This document shows, one piece after another, positions 24,646 to 32,412 of a stretch of 32,412 nt of DNA. The position numbers were made by a program, and so were the translations under genes. Below the pieces are notes generated by a model. It searched no databases and was not told the origin of the DNA. It saw nothing but the letters and a program-made list of their open reading frames with translations. Source of the DNA: an uncultured Lachnospiraceae bacterium (GTDB taxonomy: Bacteria > Bacillota > Clostridia > Lachnospirales > Lachnospiraceae); contig CAJTVQ010000046.1 in NCBI GenBank assembly GCA_910579935.1, positions 1-32,412 of the forward strand. The letters are read 5' to 3'. Positions within the stretch are counted from its first letter, which is position 1. Each line of letters starts with the position of its first letter.

Positions 24646-24699
24646 AAAAAAGGCTGCTGCATCAACGGCAAAACCGTGAGGCAGCAGCAATCCTTTTTT
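24646..24699. terminator. Terminator of the pot operon (bidirectional)
   Basis: GCTGCTGC (24653-24660) and GCAGCAGC (24681-24688) enclose a smaller ACGG/CCGT hairpin. Runs of A on the left and T on the right make it work on either strand. It lies just after the potD stop and would also stop reading from the nuclease remnant side. Confidence 0.75.
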
Positions 24700-24706
24700 C
24701 CTGTCT

Positions 24707-25777
24707 TTACTTTGATTTTACTTCTTTCCAAAGGTCATTATACAACTGGTCGGCATCCCCGCCCAGATACCGGAAGGTTTCCAGATTGGAATACTGGGAC
24801 AGATCCGGAAAGGCGATGGGGGAGTTACGGATATCATCTTCCTCGATCATCTCCCTTGCGGCATCGTTAGGGGTAGAGTAAGTAATAAATTCAAAATTCA
24901 TCAGGGCGATTTCGGGGCGGCACATGAAATTGATGAACTTCTCCGCATTTTCCTTATTCGGGGCGTTTTTGGTAATGACCCATGAATCGATCCATACATT
25001 TGTTCCTTCCTTCGGAATCACATATTCCAAATCCGGATTTTCACGCCGGGTATAGATGGCTTCGCCGGAATATATAACGCCGATAGCGGCTTCGTTACCG
25101 ATCATCTTATCACGCACCTGGTCTACCACATAGGCCTGCACCAAAGGTTTCTGTTCGATCAGGGAATTTTTTGCAGTTTCCAGTTCGGCTGCATCCGTGG
25201 AGTTCATGGAATAGCCGTTTAACTTCAGCCCTACCATGAACGCGTCGCGGACGGAATCCTGCATCAGAATATTGTCCGCGTATTTCTCATTCCAGAGAAT
25301 GCTCCAGCTGTCGACCGGTTCATCTACCATTGTTTTATTGTAGAGGATTCCCACGGTTCCCCAGCAGTAGGGGACGGAATATTTATTTTCGGGGTCAAAT
25401 TCTTTGGATTGTTCCCAATACTGGCTGCCGATGTTGGTTTTCGCATTAGGGATGTTGTCAAAATTCAATTCCGCCAGTAGGTCATTGTCGATCAGTTTCT
25501 GGATCATGTAGTCTGAAGGACAGATCACATCGTATTCCGCGGCGCCGGCCTCCACTTTCGGATACATGATCTCATTCGTCTCAAATTCATCGTAAATAAC
25601 TTTGATGCCGGTTTCTTCCTCAAATATCTCCAGCGTTTCGGGATCTAAGTATTCCCCCCAGTTATAGACGATCACTTCCCCGTTCTCCCCGGAGGCGCTT
25701 CCCCCGCAGCCAGCAAGGGAAAATGTAAGGGAGGCGGATACACATGCCACAGACAGCATAGATAATATTTTTTTCAT
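24707..25777 (-). CDS. potD: Spermidine/putrescine-binding lipoprotein
   Basis: The periplasmic-type binding component catches polyamines outside the cell and delivers them to the permeases. It has 356 residues, with a lipoprotein signal: hydrophobic core (LSMLSVACVSASLTFS) and lipobox LAGC, Cys24 being the lipidated residue. The mature part has the family opening VYNWGEYLDPETLEIFEEET, then YDVICPSDYMIQKLI, VPYCWGTVGILYN and the C-terminal VIPKEGTNVWIDSWVITKNA. It is the last gene of a five-gene minus-strand unit, 41 bases after potC. Polyamine specificity is by family; binding was not tested. Confidence 0.92.
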   Translation of the reverse strand: MKKILSMLSVACVSASLTFSLAGCGGSASGENGEVIVYNWGEYLDPETLEIFEEETGIKVIYDEFETNEIMYPKVEAGAAEYDVICPSDYMIQKLIDNDLLAELNFDNIPNAKTNIGSQYWEQSKEFDPENKYSVPYCWGTVGILYNKTMVDEPVDSWSILWNEKYADNILMQDSVRDAFMVGLKLNGYSMNSTDAAELETAKNSLIEQKPLVQAYVVDQVRDKMIGNEAAIGVIYSGEAIYTRRENPDLEYVIPKEGTNVWIDSWVITKNAPNKENAEKFINFMCRPEIALMNFEFITYSTPNDAAREMIEEDDIRNSPIAFPDLSQYSNLETFRYLGGDADQLYNDLWKEVKSK

Positions 25778-25818
25778 GTTTCATTCTCCTCTATTGTTTT
25801 TAGGTAAGACTGTCAGCC

Positions 25819-26634
25819 CTAGGGCTGACCCGCAGAGCGCGGCGTCCGTTGTTTTGGCGTCCGGTTGACCAGAAGCAGAAGCAGCAGCACCGTGACAAAA
25901 ATAATAGTTGAAAGCGCATACATTTCCGGTTTAATGCCTTTTTTTACCTCGGTATAAATTTTGGTGGACAGAGTATCCACGCCGGCACCCTTGGTAAAAT
26001 GGGTGATGATGAAATCATCAAGGGACATGGTAAAGGCCATCAGGTAGCCGGACAGTACGCCGGGCAGGATATCGGGAAACACCACTTTGAAAAATGCAAG
26101 AAGCGGCGATGCGCCCAAATCCATGGCAGCTTCATAGACACTGGCATCCACCTGCCGGATACGGGGCATGACGCACAGCATCACATAAGGGATGCAGAAC
26201 GTAATGTGAGATAGCAGTATGGTTCCCAGTCCGAATTTAAAACCGAAGCTGATAAATAAGAGCATCAGCGAAATCCCCGTGACAATGTCCGCATCCAGCA
26301 TGGGAATGTTGGTAATGCCCATGATAACGGCACGCTTTTTCCGGCCCATCCGGTTGACGGCGATGCAGGCAGCCGTGCCGATGATGACGGCTGCAAGGGA
26401 TGACACGAAAGCGATCAGCAGTGTGTTCCAAAGCGCCTGCATGATCTCGCGGTTGTCAAAAAGGGCAGCATACCATTTCAGGCTGAAACCGTCCCATTTG
26501 GCCCTTGTCCGGCTGGCATTGAAAGACAGCATGATAAGGGTCAGGATAGGGGCATATAAAAAGAGAAAGATCAGCCCGATATAAATTTTCTGTGCCGTAG
26601 TTTTTATGGTACGACGTTTTTTTCCAGGATTCAT
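25819..26634 (-). CDS. potC: Polyamine ABC transporter permease
   Basis: This 271-residue inner-membrane permease has about six hydrophobic helices. The EAA loop that contacts the ATPase is YEAAMDLGASPLLAFFKVVF followed by PDILPG (about 175-200). It opens with a basic N-terminus and a first helix IYIGLIFLFLYAPILTLIML. It overlaps potB by ATGA-type 4 bases. Its size and order fit PotC. A short tail rich in Arg and Pro ends the protein. Confidence 0.92.
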   Translation of the reverse strand: MNPGKKRRTIKTTAQKIYIGLIFLFLYAPILTLIMLSFNASRTRAKWDGFSLKWYAALFDNREIMQALWNTLLIAFVSSLAAVIIGTAACIAVNRMGRKKRAVIMGITNIPMLDADIVTGISLMLLFISFGFKFGLGTILLSHITFCIPYVMLCVMPRIRQVDASVYEAAMDLGASPLLAFFKVVFPDILPGVLSGYLMAFTMSLDDFIITHFTKGAGVDTLSTKIYTEVKKGIKPEMYALSTIIFVTVLLLLLLVNRTPKQRTPRSAGQP

Positions 26635-27476
26635 AACATGCTTCCCTCCCCGTTTTTGTCAAAGATGGCAGAGATGATCATATTGAAGATAATGAAGATC
26701 ATCAGTACGATGGACAGGCCGCTTCCCAGATGCCAGTTGCCTGCCTGTGTAAATTCTTCTTCAATGACGTTGCCGATCAGGAGTATCTTGCTCCCGCCCA
26801 GAAGTTTGCTGATGACAAAGGTGGTGAGCGCCGGAACAAATACCATGGTAATGCCGCTGATCACACCGGGAATGGTGAGGGGAAAAATAATCTTGAAAAA
26901 GGTCTGTATCCCGTTAGCGCCTAAATCCCGTGCCGCATTTACCACATTCGGGTCGATTTTTACCAGTGAATTGTAAATGGGCAGTACCATAAAAGGAAGA
27001 AAATTGTATACCATGCCGAGGATGATCGCGGCAGGCGTGTTAATAATGTTCAGTGCGGGCAGATGGAAAAACTGCAGGATATTATTAATGACGCCCGTTT
27101 TTTCCAAAAGGGTCTGCCAGGCCAGCGTCCGCAGCAGGAAATTCATCCACATGGGCAGTATAAAGATCAGTACGACAAAGCTGTGCTGGTTCACATTCAT
27201 ATTGGCAAGGATCATGGCAAGCGGATAGGCTAAAAGAAAGCATATCAGGGTGCTGACCAAAGAAAGCCCGATGGAGAGCCAGAGCGCTTTTGCATGTTCC
27301 GCACTCATGATGGCGACAACATTATCCACGGTAAAAGCTCCGGTTTTGTCCGTCAGCCCGTAGTAAAATACCATGCCAAGCGGCACAAGTATGAAAATAA
27401 CCGCCCAGAGCAGGTAGGGGGCGGACAGGAGCTGTCCGGTAAGTTTATTCGTTTTTAGCTGATGATTATCCTTCAA
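26631..27476 (-). CDS. potB: Polyamine ABC transporter permease
   Basis: This 281-residue permease pairs with PotC. About six helices are seen, and the EAA motif is NAARDLGANGIQTFFKIIFP (about 185-204). The first helix is LLWAVIFILVPLGMVFYYGL. It overlaps potA by 11 bases at its start and potC by 4 at its end, so translation is coupled. Confidence 0.92.
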   Translation of the reverse strand: MKDNHQLKTNKLTGQLLSAPYLLWAVIFILVPLGMVFYYGLTDKTGAFTVDNVVAIMSAEHAKALWLSIGLSLVSTLICFLLAYPLAMILANMNVNQHSFVVLIFILPMWMNFLLRTLAWQTLLEKTGVINNILQFFHLPALNIINTPAAIILGMVYNFLPFMVLPIYNSLVKIDPNVVNAARDLGANGIQTFFKIIFPLTIPGVISGITMVFVPALTTFVISKLLGGSKILLIGNVIEEEFTQAGNWHLGSGLSIVLMIFIIFNMIISAIFDKNGEGSML

Positions 27477-28539
27477 TGGCGGCAGCCTCCTCGTCTTCAG
27501 ATTCCGGTTTGTTCATGATCTGGATGTTGAACGGGTTGACACGGATACCCACTTTCGTGCCTACGGGAAACATCTGAGTGGAGTGCACCAGCCATTCAAA
27601 ACCGTTGGCCATCACTTCCATTTCATAATGCACCCCTTTAAAGATAAGATGGGAAACCACACCCTGTATGGTGCCCTCCTCCGGTTTTACCAGTTCCACG
27701 TCTTCGGGACGGATCACTACGTCCACGGGCTTGTTGTTTCCAAACCCGGTATCCACGCAGGCAAATCTGGCCCCTAAAACCGATACCAGCTTATCCTCTA
27801 TCATAACGGAATCAATGATATTGCTGTCCCCGATAAAGTCGGCGACAAAGGCGTTTTCCGGCTCGTTGTATATGGTTTCCGGCGTGCCGATCTGCTGGAT
27901 ATATCCCTGATTCATGACGACGATGGTGTCGGACATGGTAAGGGCTTCCTCCTGGTCGTGGGTGACATAGATAAAGGTGATGCCAAGCTCGTTTTTCAGC
28001 CGTATCAGCTCATACTGCATATCCTGACGCAGCTTTAAGTCCAGAGCCCCCAGGGGTTCATCCAGCAGAAGTACCTTGGGTTCGTTCACGATCGCCCTTG
28101 CAATGGCGATACGCTGCTGCTGGCCGCCGCTTAAGGAGTCCGGCATACGTCTTTCATAGCCTTCCAGATTCACCAGTTTCAGGGCGTATCTGATCTTGTC
28201 ATTTATGTAGCTTTGGGGCTTGTTCTTAATTTTTAAACCGAAAGCGATATTTTCCGCAATGTTCATGTGGGTAAAGAGCGCATATTTCTGGAACACGGTA
28301 TTGAGCTGCCGTTTATTGGGCGGAAGGGAGGTAATGTCCTGCCCGTCAAAGACCACGCGCCCCTTATCAGGAGTGACAAAACCGCCCAAAATGCGCAGTG
28401 TCGTAGTTTTGCCGCATCCGCTCGGCCCTAAAAGGGTCAGGAATTCATTTTCATGGATGCTCAGGTTCAGTTCATCCAGTACTGATTCACCGTCAAAGGA
28501 TTTGGAAATATCAATTAAATTAATCAGTTCTTTCTTCAT
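27466..28539 (-). CDS. potA: Polyamine ABC transporter ATPase
   Basis: The ATPase powers polyamine uptake. I chose ATG 28539 (ggagg upstream, spacing good); a longer upstream frame has no ribosome site. The 357-residue protein has Walker A GPSGCGKTTT (about 37-46), the ABC signature LSGGQQQRIAIARAI, Walker B VLLLDEPLGALDLKLR, and the switch His in YVTHDQEEAL. A TOBE-type domain fills the C-terminal 110 residues. The gene is the second of the operon. Confidence 0.95.
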   Translation of the reverse strand: MKKELINLIDISKSFDGESVLDELNLSIHENEFLTLLGPSGCGKTTTLRILGGFVTPDKGRVVFDGQDITSLPPNKRQLNTVFQKYALFTHMNIAENIAFGLKIKNKPQSYINDKIRYALKLVNLEGYERRMPDSLSGGQQQRIAIARAIVNEPKVLLLDEPLGALDLKLRQDMQYELIRLKNELGITFIYVTHDQEEALTMSDTIVVMNQGYIQQIGTPETIYNEPENAFVADFIGDSNIIDSVMIEDKLVSVLGARFACVDTGFGNNKPVDVVIRPEDVELVKPEEGTIQGVVSHLIFKGVHYEMEVMANGFEWLVHSTQMFPVGTKVGIRVNPFNIQIMNKPESEDEEAAAIEG

Positions 28540-28616
28540 GGCAGTGACCTCCGGTGTATGTATCATATCAATCTTTTTTGTGGTTGTATCTTCGTGGGAA
28601 CAAAAAACCCGGGGAG

Positions 28617-29159
28617 TCAGAAACTCGGTGGTGTGCTGACCCATAAAATGACGGCTCCGGTCTTACTGTTCGCTGTAATATAGTGGGTGGTGTCGGGGCG
28701 GAAGTAGAAAGATTCTCCCTTTTTTGCCCGTACTTTCCGTTTTCCCAGTTCTATGGTAATGCTTCCTGAGAGCACATAGCCGAATTCCTCACCCTCATGG
28801 GGATTGTCGGGATAGGTGGAACCGCCCGGTTTTAAGGTGAGACGGATTGGCTCCATCATATTTTTCTGGGCATTGGGAATGATCCATTCTATGGTATTGC
28901 CCAGTTCCTCATCCACTTTTTCAAAGTAATCCGAATCATGGAAGACGATCTGCTCATCCTTCATGGTTTCTGAAAAAAATTCCTGCAGATCCGTTCCAAG
29001 GCACTGCAGGATATCCACCAGCGTGGCGATGGAAGGGGAGGTAAGATCCCGCTCCAGCTGTGAAATAAAGCCCTTGGACAGTTCGCAGCGGTCTGCAAGT
29101 TCCTCCTGGGTGAGACTTTTCTGTATTCTTAGTTCTTTCAAACGGTTTCCTATTTCCAC
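28617..29159 (-). CDS. XRE-cupin regulator of the pot operon (PuuR-like)
   Basis: This 180-residue protein has an N-terminal helix-turn-helix (about 5-60, with LTQEELADRCELSKGFISQL) and a C-terminal cupin domain (about 105-178, with PHEGEEFGYVLSGSITIELG and FRPDTTHYI). This PuuR-like arrangement usually senses a small ligand and represses its own operon. It is the first gene, with potA starting 77 bases after its stop. A ligand of polyamine type is inferred from the operon. The promoter and palindrome upstream suit autoregulation. Confidence 0.92.
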   Translation of the reverse strand: MEIGNRLKELRIQKSLTQEELADRCELSKGFISQLERDLTSPSIATLVDILQCLGTDLQEFFSETMKDEQIVFHDSDYFEKVDEELGNTIEWIIPNAQKNMMEPIRLTLKPGGSTYPDNPHEGEEFGYVLSGSITIELGKRKVRAKKGESFYFRPDTTHYITANSKTGAVILWVSTPPSF

Positions 29160-29205
29160 ATGTACCCCTCATTTCCCGGTCCCGTATAAGTCAAATTAAA
29201 AATAA

Positions 29206-29220
29206 TAAACTCAAAGTTTA
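29206..29220. promoter_or_regulatory. Palindrome, candidate operator of the XRE-cupin regulator
   Basis: TAAACT, CAA, AGTTTA is a perfect 6-base inverted repeat with 3-base centre, between the transcription start (near 29240 on the minus strand) and the regulator gene. Two direct copies of CTGATACT (29221-29228 and 29238-29245) sit next to it. Bound protein here would block elongation or initiation. Confidence 0.5.
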
Positions 29221-29246
29221 CTGATACTAAACAGACGCTGATACTC

Positions 29247-29274
29247 ATTATACTAGGAGTTATCCGTATGTCAA
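29247..29274 (-). promoter_or_regulatory. Strong consensus promoter of the pot operon
   Basis: On the minus strand TTGACA (29269-29274) and TATAAT (29247-29252) are separated by 16 bases. Both hexamers are perfect sigma-A consensus. Such a strong promoter normally needs a repressor, here presumably the XRE-cupin protein. Confidence 0.85.
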
Positions 29275-29280
29275 TAGGGA

Positions 29281-29309
29281 ATGACAAAAAAAAATTCTTG
29301 TGTTATAAT
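29281..29309 (+). promoter_or_regulatory. Promoter of the beta-propeller gene
   Basis: ATGACA (29281-29286), 17 bases, TATAAT (29304-29309) with a TGT extended -10. It is divergent from the pot promoter, and the two -35 boxes are only 6 bases apart, so the two transcripts may be regulated together. Confidence 0.75.
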
Positions 29310-29347
29310 TAGGATATCATTTATGGCTGTGATGGAGGTAGGATCCG

Positions 29348-30412
29348 ATGGAGAATGGAAAATATGTGGCATATGTCTCAACTTATACGGTGAGCAAGGG
29401 GGACAATCATGGAATAAAAATTTATGACGTGGATTTGGAGCGGGGAAGGCTGACGGAAAAGAACCAGGTAGAGATTACCAATTCTTCCTATGTGTCCATT
29501 TCCCACAGCATGAAGTACCTGTATTCCATTACGGACTTTGGCGTGGAGTCCTATAAGATATTGGAGAACGGGGATCTGGAAGTCATCAATCATGCAACAA
29601 TCAACGGTATGAGGGGCTGTTATCTGTCCACCGACTACGAAGATAAATTCCTGTTCGTGGCAGGATACCATGACGGGAAGATTACGGCGCTGCGCCTGCG
29701 GGAAGACGGCGGCGTGGGGGAAATTACGGATGAAATCTTTCATAAGGGGCTGGGCAGTATCGCGGAGCGGAATTTCAGGCCCCACGTAAACTGCGTGAAA
29801 ATGACGCGGGACAATAAATACCTGTGTGCTGCGGATCTGGGCATGGACCATGTAAAGGTATACCGTCTGGACCATGAGAAAGGCACATTGAAGCTTGCAG
29901 ATGTAATCCGGAGTGAGCAGGAGTCCGCACCAAGGCATCTGAAGTTTTCACAGGACGGGAAATTTCTTTATATTGTCCATGAACTAAAGAATTATATTGA
30001 CGTGTATAATTATAAGGAAGTGCATAACAATCCGGAGTTTGACAAGATACAGACGATTTCCACGCTGAACGAATACCATGCCAGCAATTCGGCGGCAAGC
30101 GCGCTGAATTTTTCCGATGACTTTCAATATATGGTAAGTTCCAATGCAGGGGATAACAGTGTGGTATTGTACCGGATTGATCAGGAAACCGGGCTGCTGG
30201 AGAAATTGTTATGCCTGCCGGTCAGCGGCGATTATCCGAAGGATGCAGCGCTTTTCCCAGATAACCGGCATTTGGTGTCATTGAACCATGAGTCCAATAC
30301 GATGACTTTTTTCAATACGGATATGGAAAAGGGACTGATCATCATGAGCGGACCGGAAGTGCATGTGGATCAGCCCAACTGCATTATTTTCCATAAACTG
30401 GGGAATGCCTGA
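29348..30412 (+). CDS. Lactonase-family seven-bladed beta-propeller protein
   Basis: This 354-residue cytoplasmic protein matches the lactonase family (PF10282), whose members include 6-phosphogluconolactonase of the pentose phosphate pathway. It opens VAYVSTYTVSKGDNHGIKIY and repeats strand motifs such as FLFVAGYHDGKITALRLRED, YLCAADLGMDHVKVYRLD, PRHLKFSQDGKFLYIVHEL and YMVSSNAGDNSVVLYRID, as blades do. No signal peptide is seen. The ribosome site ggagg precedes ATG 29348. Function as a lactonase is by family only. Confidence 0.85.
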   Translation: MENGKYVAYVSTYTVSKGDNHGIKIYDVDLERGRLTEKNQVEITNSSYVSISHSMKYLYSITDFGVESYKILENGDLEVINHATINGMRGCYLSTDYEDKFLFVAGYHDGKITALRLREDGGVGEITDEIFHKGLGSIAERNFRPHVNCVKMTRDNKYLCAADLGMDHVKVYRLDHEKGTLKLADVIRSEQESAPRHLKFSQDGKFLYIVHELKNYIDVYNYKEVHNNPEFDKIQTISTLNEYHASNSAASALNFSDDFQYMVSSNAGDNSVVLYRIDQETGLLEKLLCLPVSGDYPKDAALFPDNRHLVSLNHESNTMTFFNTDMEKGLIIMSGPEVHVDQPNCIIFHKLGNA

Positions 30413-30441
30413 CGGCTTCAGGCGGGGCAGCGGACGATGAA

Positions 30442-30478
30442 AAAACAGGCGGACAGTAATAAGATGTCTGCCTGTTTT
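30442..30478 (+). terminator. Terminator of the beta-propeller gene
   Basis: AAAACAGGCGGACA (30442-30455) pairs with TGTCTGCCTGTTTT (30465-30478), 14 positions with one G-T. T-rich bases end the stem. It stands between the propeller gene and the convergent aroC. Confidence 0.8.
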
Positions 30479-30557
30479 GATGTTTATCCATGGTGAAAGA
30501 GCGGGGAAGGAGTCTGCCTGCCGGTCAGAAGTCAGATGCTTAAACACGGCACCTGGC

Positions 30558-31664
30558 TCATTGCCCGCGGGAATAAAAATCTTTCAGGTAAGAAACACGG
30601 GAGGACATGTTACCGATCATGGCATCCGCCAGCGTCAGTGCGGCCATTGCTTCTACGACCACGACTGCGCGGGGGACAATGACAGGGTCATGTCTTCCTT
30701 TTATCTGAATCCGGATATTTTCGCCTTCCGTATTTACTGTTTCCTGTTCCGAGAAAATGGAAGGCGTGGGCTTTACATAGGCACGCAGGACAATTTCACT
30801 GCCGTCGCTGATACCGCCCAGAATGCCACCGGCATGGTTGGTCTTTTTGGTGATCCGTCCGTGTTCTGACATAAAGGCATCGTTGTTGGAAGAACCGTTT
30901 GCCGTGCTGGCCATACAGCCGTCTCCGATCTCGAATGCCTTCACTGCGCCGATGGACAGGATGGATTTGGCAAGATTGGCATCCAGCTTTTCAAAAACAG
31001 GGTCTCCGAGACCGGCAGGGACGCCGTGGATGCGGCATTCGATAACACCGCCTGCGGAATCCATGTCCTGCATGCACTGTGCCAGATATTCCTCTGCTTT
31101 CCGGCTGGCTTCATAGTCGGGCATACAGGTGGGGGTGGAAAGGATGGCTTCCCGGTTGAATGCATTCATGTTCACCGCAACGGGACCGATGGCTTTGGCG
31201 TAAGTGAGGATTTCGATGCCCAGTTCCTTTAACAGTTTCGCCGCGACAGCGCCGGCGGCGACCCTGCCGATGGTTTCCCGTCCGGAGGAACGGCCGCCGC
31301 CCCTGTAATCCCGGAACCCGTATTTCTGGTCGAAGGTATAATCGGCATGTCCGGGACGGTAGCAGGATGCAATCTCGCTGTAATCATGGGAACGCTGGGA
31401 AGTGTTGCGCACGATGAGGGAGATGGGCGTGCCGGTGGTCCGTCCCTCGAAGGTGCCGGAAAGGATTTCCACGGCATCATCCTCTTTGCGGGGGGTGGAG
31501 ATTTTGCTCTGACCGGGTTTGCGGCGGTTTAAATAGATTTGAATGTCTTCTTCGTTCAGGGAAAGGCCGGCCGGGCAGCCGTCGATGACCACACCCAGCG
31601 CTTTTCCGTGGGATTCCCCCCATGTGGTTATTTTGAAAAAGGTATTGAAGGTTGAACCTGACAT
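30558..31664 (-). CDS. aroC: Chorismate synthase
   Basis: AroC converts 5-enolpyruvylshikimate-3-phosphate to chorismate using reduced FMN, the last common step of aromatic synthesis. ATG 31664 (aaggag 7 bases upstream) gives 368 residues, the usual size; a longer frame has no ribosome site. Key motifs are the opening TFNTFFKITTWGESHGKALG, RPGHADYTFDQKYGFRDYRG, GRSSGRETIGRVAAGAVA and the ending GRHDPVIVPRAVVVVEAM. It stands alone, not with other shikimate genes. Confidence 0.97.
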   Translation of the reverse strand: MSGSTFNTFFKITTWGESHGKALGVVIDGCPAGLSLNEEDIQIYLNRRKPGQSKISTPRKEDDAVEILSGTFEGRTTGTPISLIVRNTSQRSHDYSEIASCYRPGHADYTFDQKYGFRDYRGGGRSSGRETIGRVAAGAVAAKLLKELGIEILTYAKAIGPVAVNMNAFNREAILSTPTCMPDYEASRKAEEYLAQCMQDMDSAGGVIECRIHGVPAGLGDPVFEKLDANLAKSILSIGAVKAFEIGDGCMASTANGSSNNDAFMSEHGRITKKTNHAGGILGGISDGSEIVLRAYVKPTPSIFSEQETVNTEGENIRIQIKGRHDPVIVPRAVVVVEAMAALTLADAMIGNMSSRVSYLKDFYSRGQ

Positions 31665-31698
31665 GTGTTTGCTCCTTTGCTGTGTTTTATGATTTGTT

Positions 31699-31727
31699 AT
31701 TATATAGGAAAATGCGGGGGCAGGCAA
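31699..31727 (-). promoter_or_regulatory. Promoter of aroC
   Basis: On the minus strand TTGCCT (31722-31727), 17 bases, TATAAT (31699-31704) precedes aroC by about 35 bases. Confidence 0.65.
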
Positions 31728-31739
31728 GGGGACTGTTGT

Positions 31740-31880
31740 TTTTATGTATACAGTGCCAATAGAACGGCTCAAATACTAAATATAATTCTCTGCTGTACCA
31801 TTGGTCTGCTTTTTCTGTTCCCCAGTTTGTCTCTATCAGTGAATATGCATAGGGCTTTCCATTATAATTAATAGCCGTAT
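31740..31880 (-). other. Possible decayed coding fragment, unidentified
   Basis: The minus-strand frame contains INYNGKPYAYSLIETNWGTE followed by KADQWYSRELYLVFEPF, whose composition looks like real protein rather than a random frame. No start, ribosome site or family match is visible. It abuts the HAD remnant at about 31875. It may be a piece of a gene broken by rearrangement. Confidence 0.3.
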
Positions 31881-32155
31881 GACCAGTATGAATGCGATGT
31901 AAAAGGCGCCTTGAATGCCGGTCTTCTGCCGATATGGTACATAGGGGCGATTGATCTGCCTTACATAGAAGATACAAATATCTTGACGGTAAAAACTTGG
32001 AATGAAATAGAGCGGTTTGGGTAAAAAAGTCAGAACTGCCAAAGGTTAATACTGTAAATGACTTGCCGCCGCTTCTTCAAGTGATGGAAGATGATAATTT
32101 AACGGAATTTCAATATGTAATTGAAAATGGTAAATGGAATGTGACCGTAAAATGA
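31872..32155 (+). pseudogene. C-terminal remnant of an HAD-IA-type hydrolase
   Basis: After a stop at 31872 the frame reads YDQYECDVKGALNAGLLPIW, then YIGAIDLPYIEDTNILTVKT, then WNEIERFG before a TAA at about 32022. A frame change continues with KKSELPKVNTVNDLPPLLQV and ends ENGKWNVTVK at TGA 32153-32155. The DVKGALNAGLLPIW part matches HAD motif IV and the following strand of HAD-IA phosphatases. The first part of the enzyme is absent. It holds most of the 690-base gap between aroC and the last gene. Confidence 0.65.
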
Positions 32156-32297
32156 AAGGAATTTTTTACGGAAAAACTAAATGTTGACGGAACTTGCTGA
32201 TTCAATTTTTCGGACATATGATGAATATAAAAACAATAATACTGAATAATTGCGTATACATAAATACATTTACAATTTTGAAAAGTAACTTATAAGA

Positions 32298-32326
32298 TTG
32301 TAAAATATGAATATACATGATAAAAT
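32298..32326 (+). promoter_or_regulatory. Promoter of the last gene
   Basis: TTGTAA (32298-32303), 17 bases, TAAAAT (32321-32326), with AT-rich surroundings. The gene start is about 25-30 bases further on. Confidence 0.55.
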
Positions 32327-32356
32327 AGAGGACGAAAGTAGGTGGGAAGTTTGGCG

Positions 32357-32412
32357 ATGACGGAACAGATAGACCAGAAACATCAGGAAGATTTACAGAG
32401 GCTAAGAGGTTT
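32357..32412 (+). CDS. Start of a probable Rpn-type PD-(D/E)XK nuclease/transposase (partial)
   Basis: The window ends 56 bases into this frame, which reads MTEQIDQKHQEDLQRLRG. The N-terminus resembles Rpn-family or PD-(D/E)XK transposase-related proteins common in Lachnospiraceae, where it is followed by FRLxDDDFM. An in-frame TTG at 32351 could also be the start. Ribosome site aggtggga precedes it by about 9 bases. The call is from the short leader only. Confidence 0.45.
   Translation, partial: MTEQIDQKHQEDLQRLRG

Overview
The window looks like a chromosomal segment of an endospore-forming, low-to-mid GC Clostridia member, most likely a Lachnospiraceae relative. This rests on recognised families rather than any database search: yqfC/yqfD sporulation genes next to phoH and ybeY, a SpoVB-like flippase, a BofC-like secreted protein, DUF896, the clostridial pyrimidine-nucleoside phosphorylase, strong AGGAGG-type ribosome sites and extended -10 promoters.

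Layout. 1-2519 is the lysis end of a prophage: the tail of an upstream gene, two small phage proteins, a holin, and an endolysin whose second (lysozyme) domain is cut by a small deletion, closed by a terminator. 2845-5617 is housekeeping or unknown chromosome: Dabb protein, a membrane MORN-repeat protein, a zinc-ribbon membrane protein and rlmH. A decayed Cof-type HAD phosphatase follows (5687-6081). 6341-10215 is the most unusual block: an HD-domain protein overlapping a two-domain KaiC-like ATPase, then a 76-residue protein, behind a good promoter with a nearby palindrome. I cannot match this pair to a described system.

10277-17234 runs on one strand: pyrimidine-nucleoside phosphorylase, yqfC, yqfD, phoH, ybeY, a SpoVB-like flippase and a BofC-like protein; a long inverted repeat encloses the start codon of the last. 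17429-20565 holds two FAD-dependent oxidoreductases with an ATGA overlap. 20632-24292 is proline and folate metabolism: proB, DUF896, 5-formyl-THF cyclo-ligase, a convergent XRE regulator, then proA from its own promoter.

24369-24557 is a broken fragment of a YhcG/DUF1016 nuclease. 24707-29159 (minus strand) is a complete polyamine-type ABC operon, XRE-cupin regulator then potA-potB-potC-potD, with a consensus promoter and a palindrome near its start. 29348-30412 is a lactonase-type beta-propeller protein on the opposite strand, and 30558-31664 is aroC. The right edge (31740-32412) is decayed sequence: an HAD hydrolase remnant, a possible fragment on the other strand, and the start of a gene resembling Rpn-type nuclease/transposases. 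The three clearly degenerate pieces lie between intact operons, which suggests repeated gain and loss of accessory DNA at those junctions.
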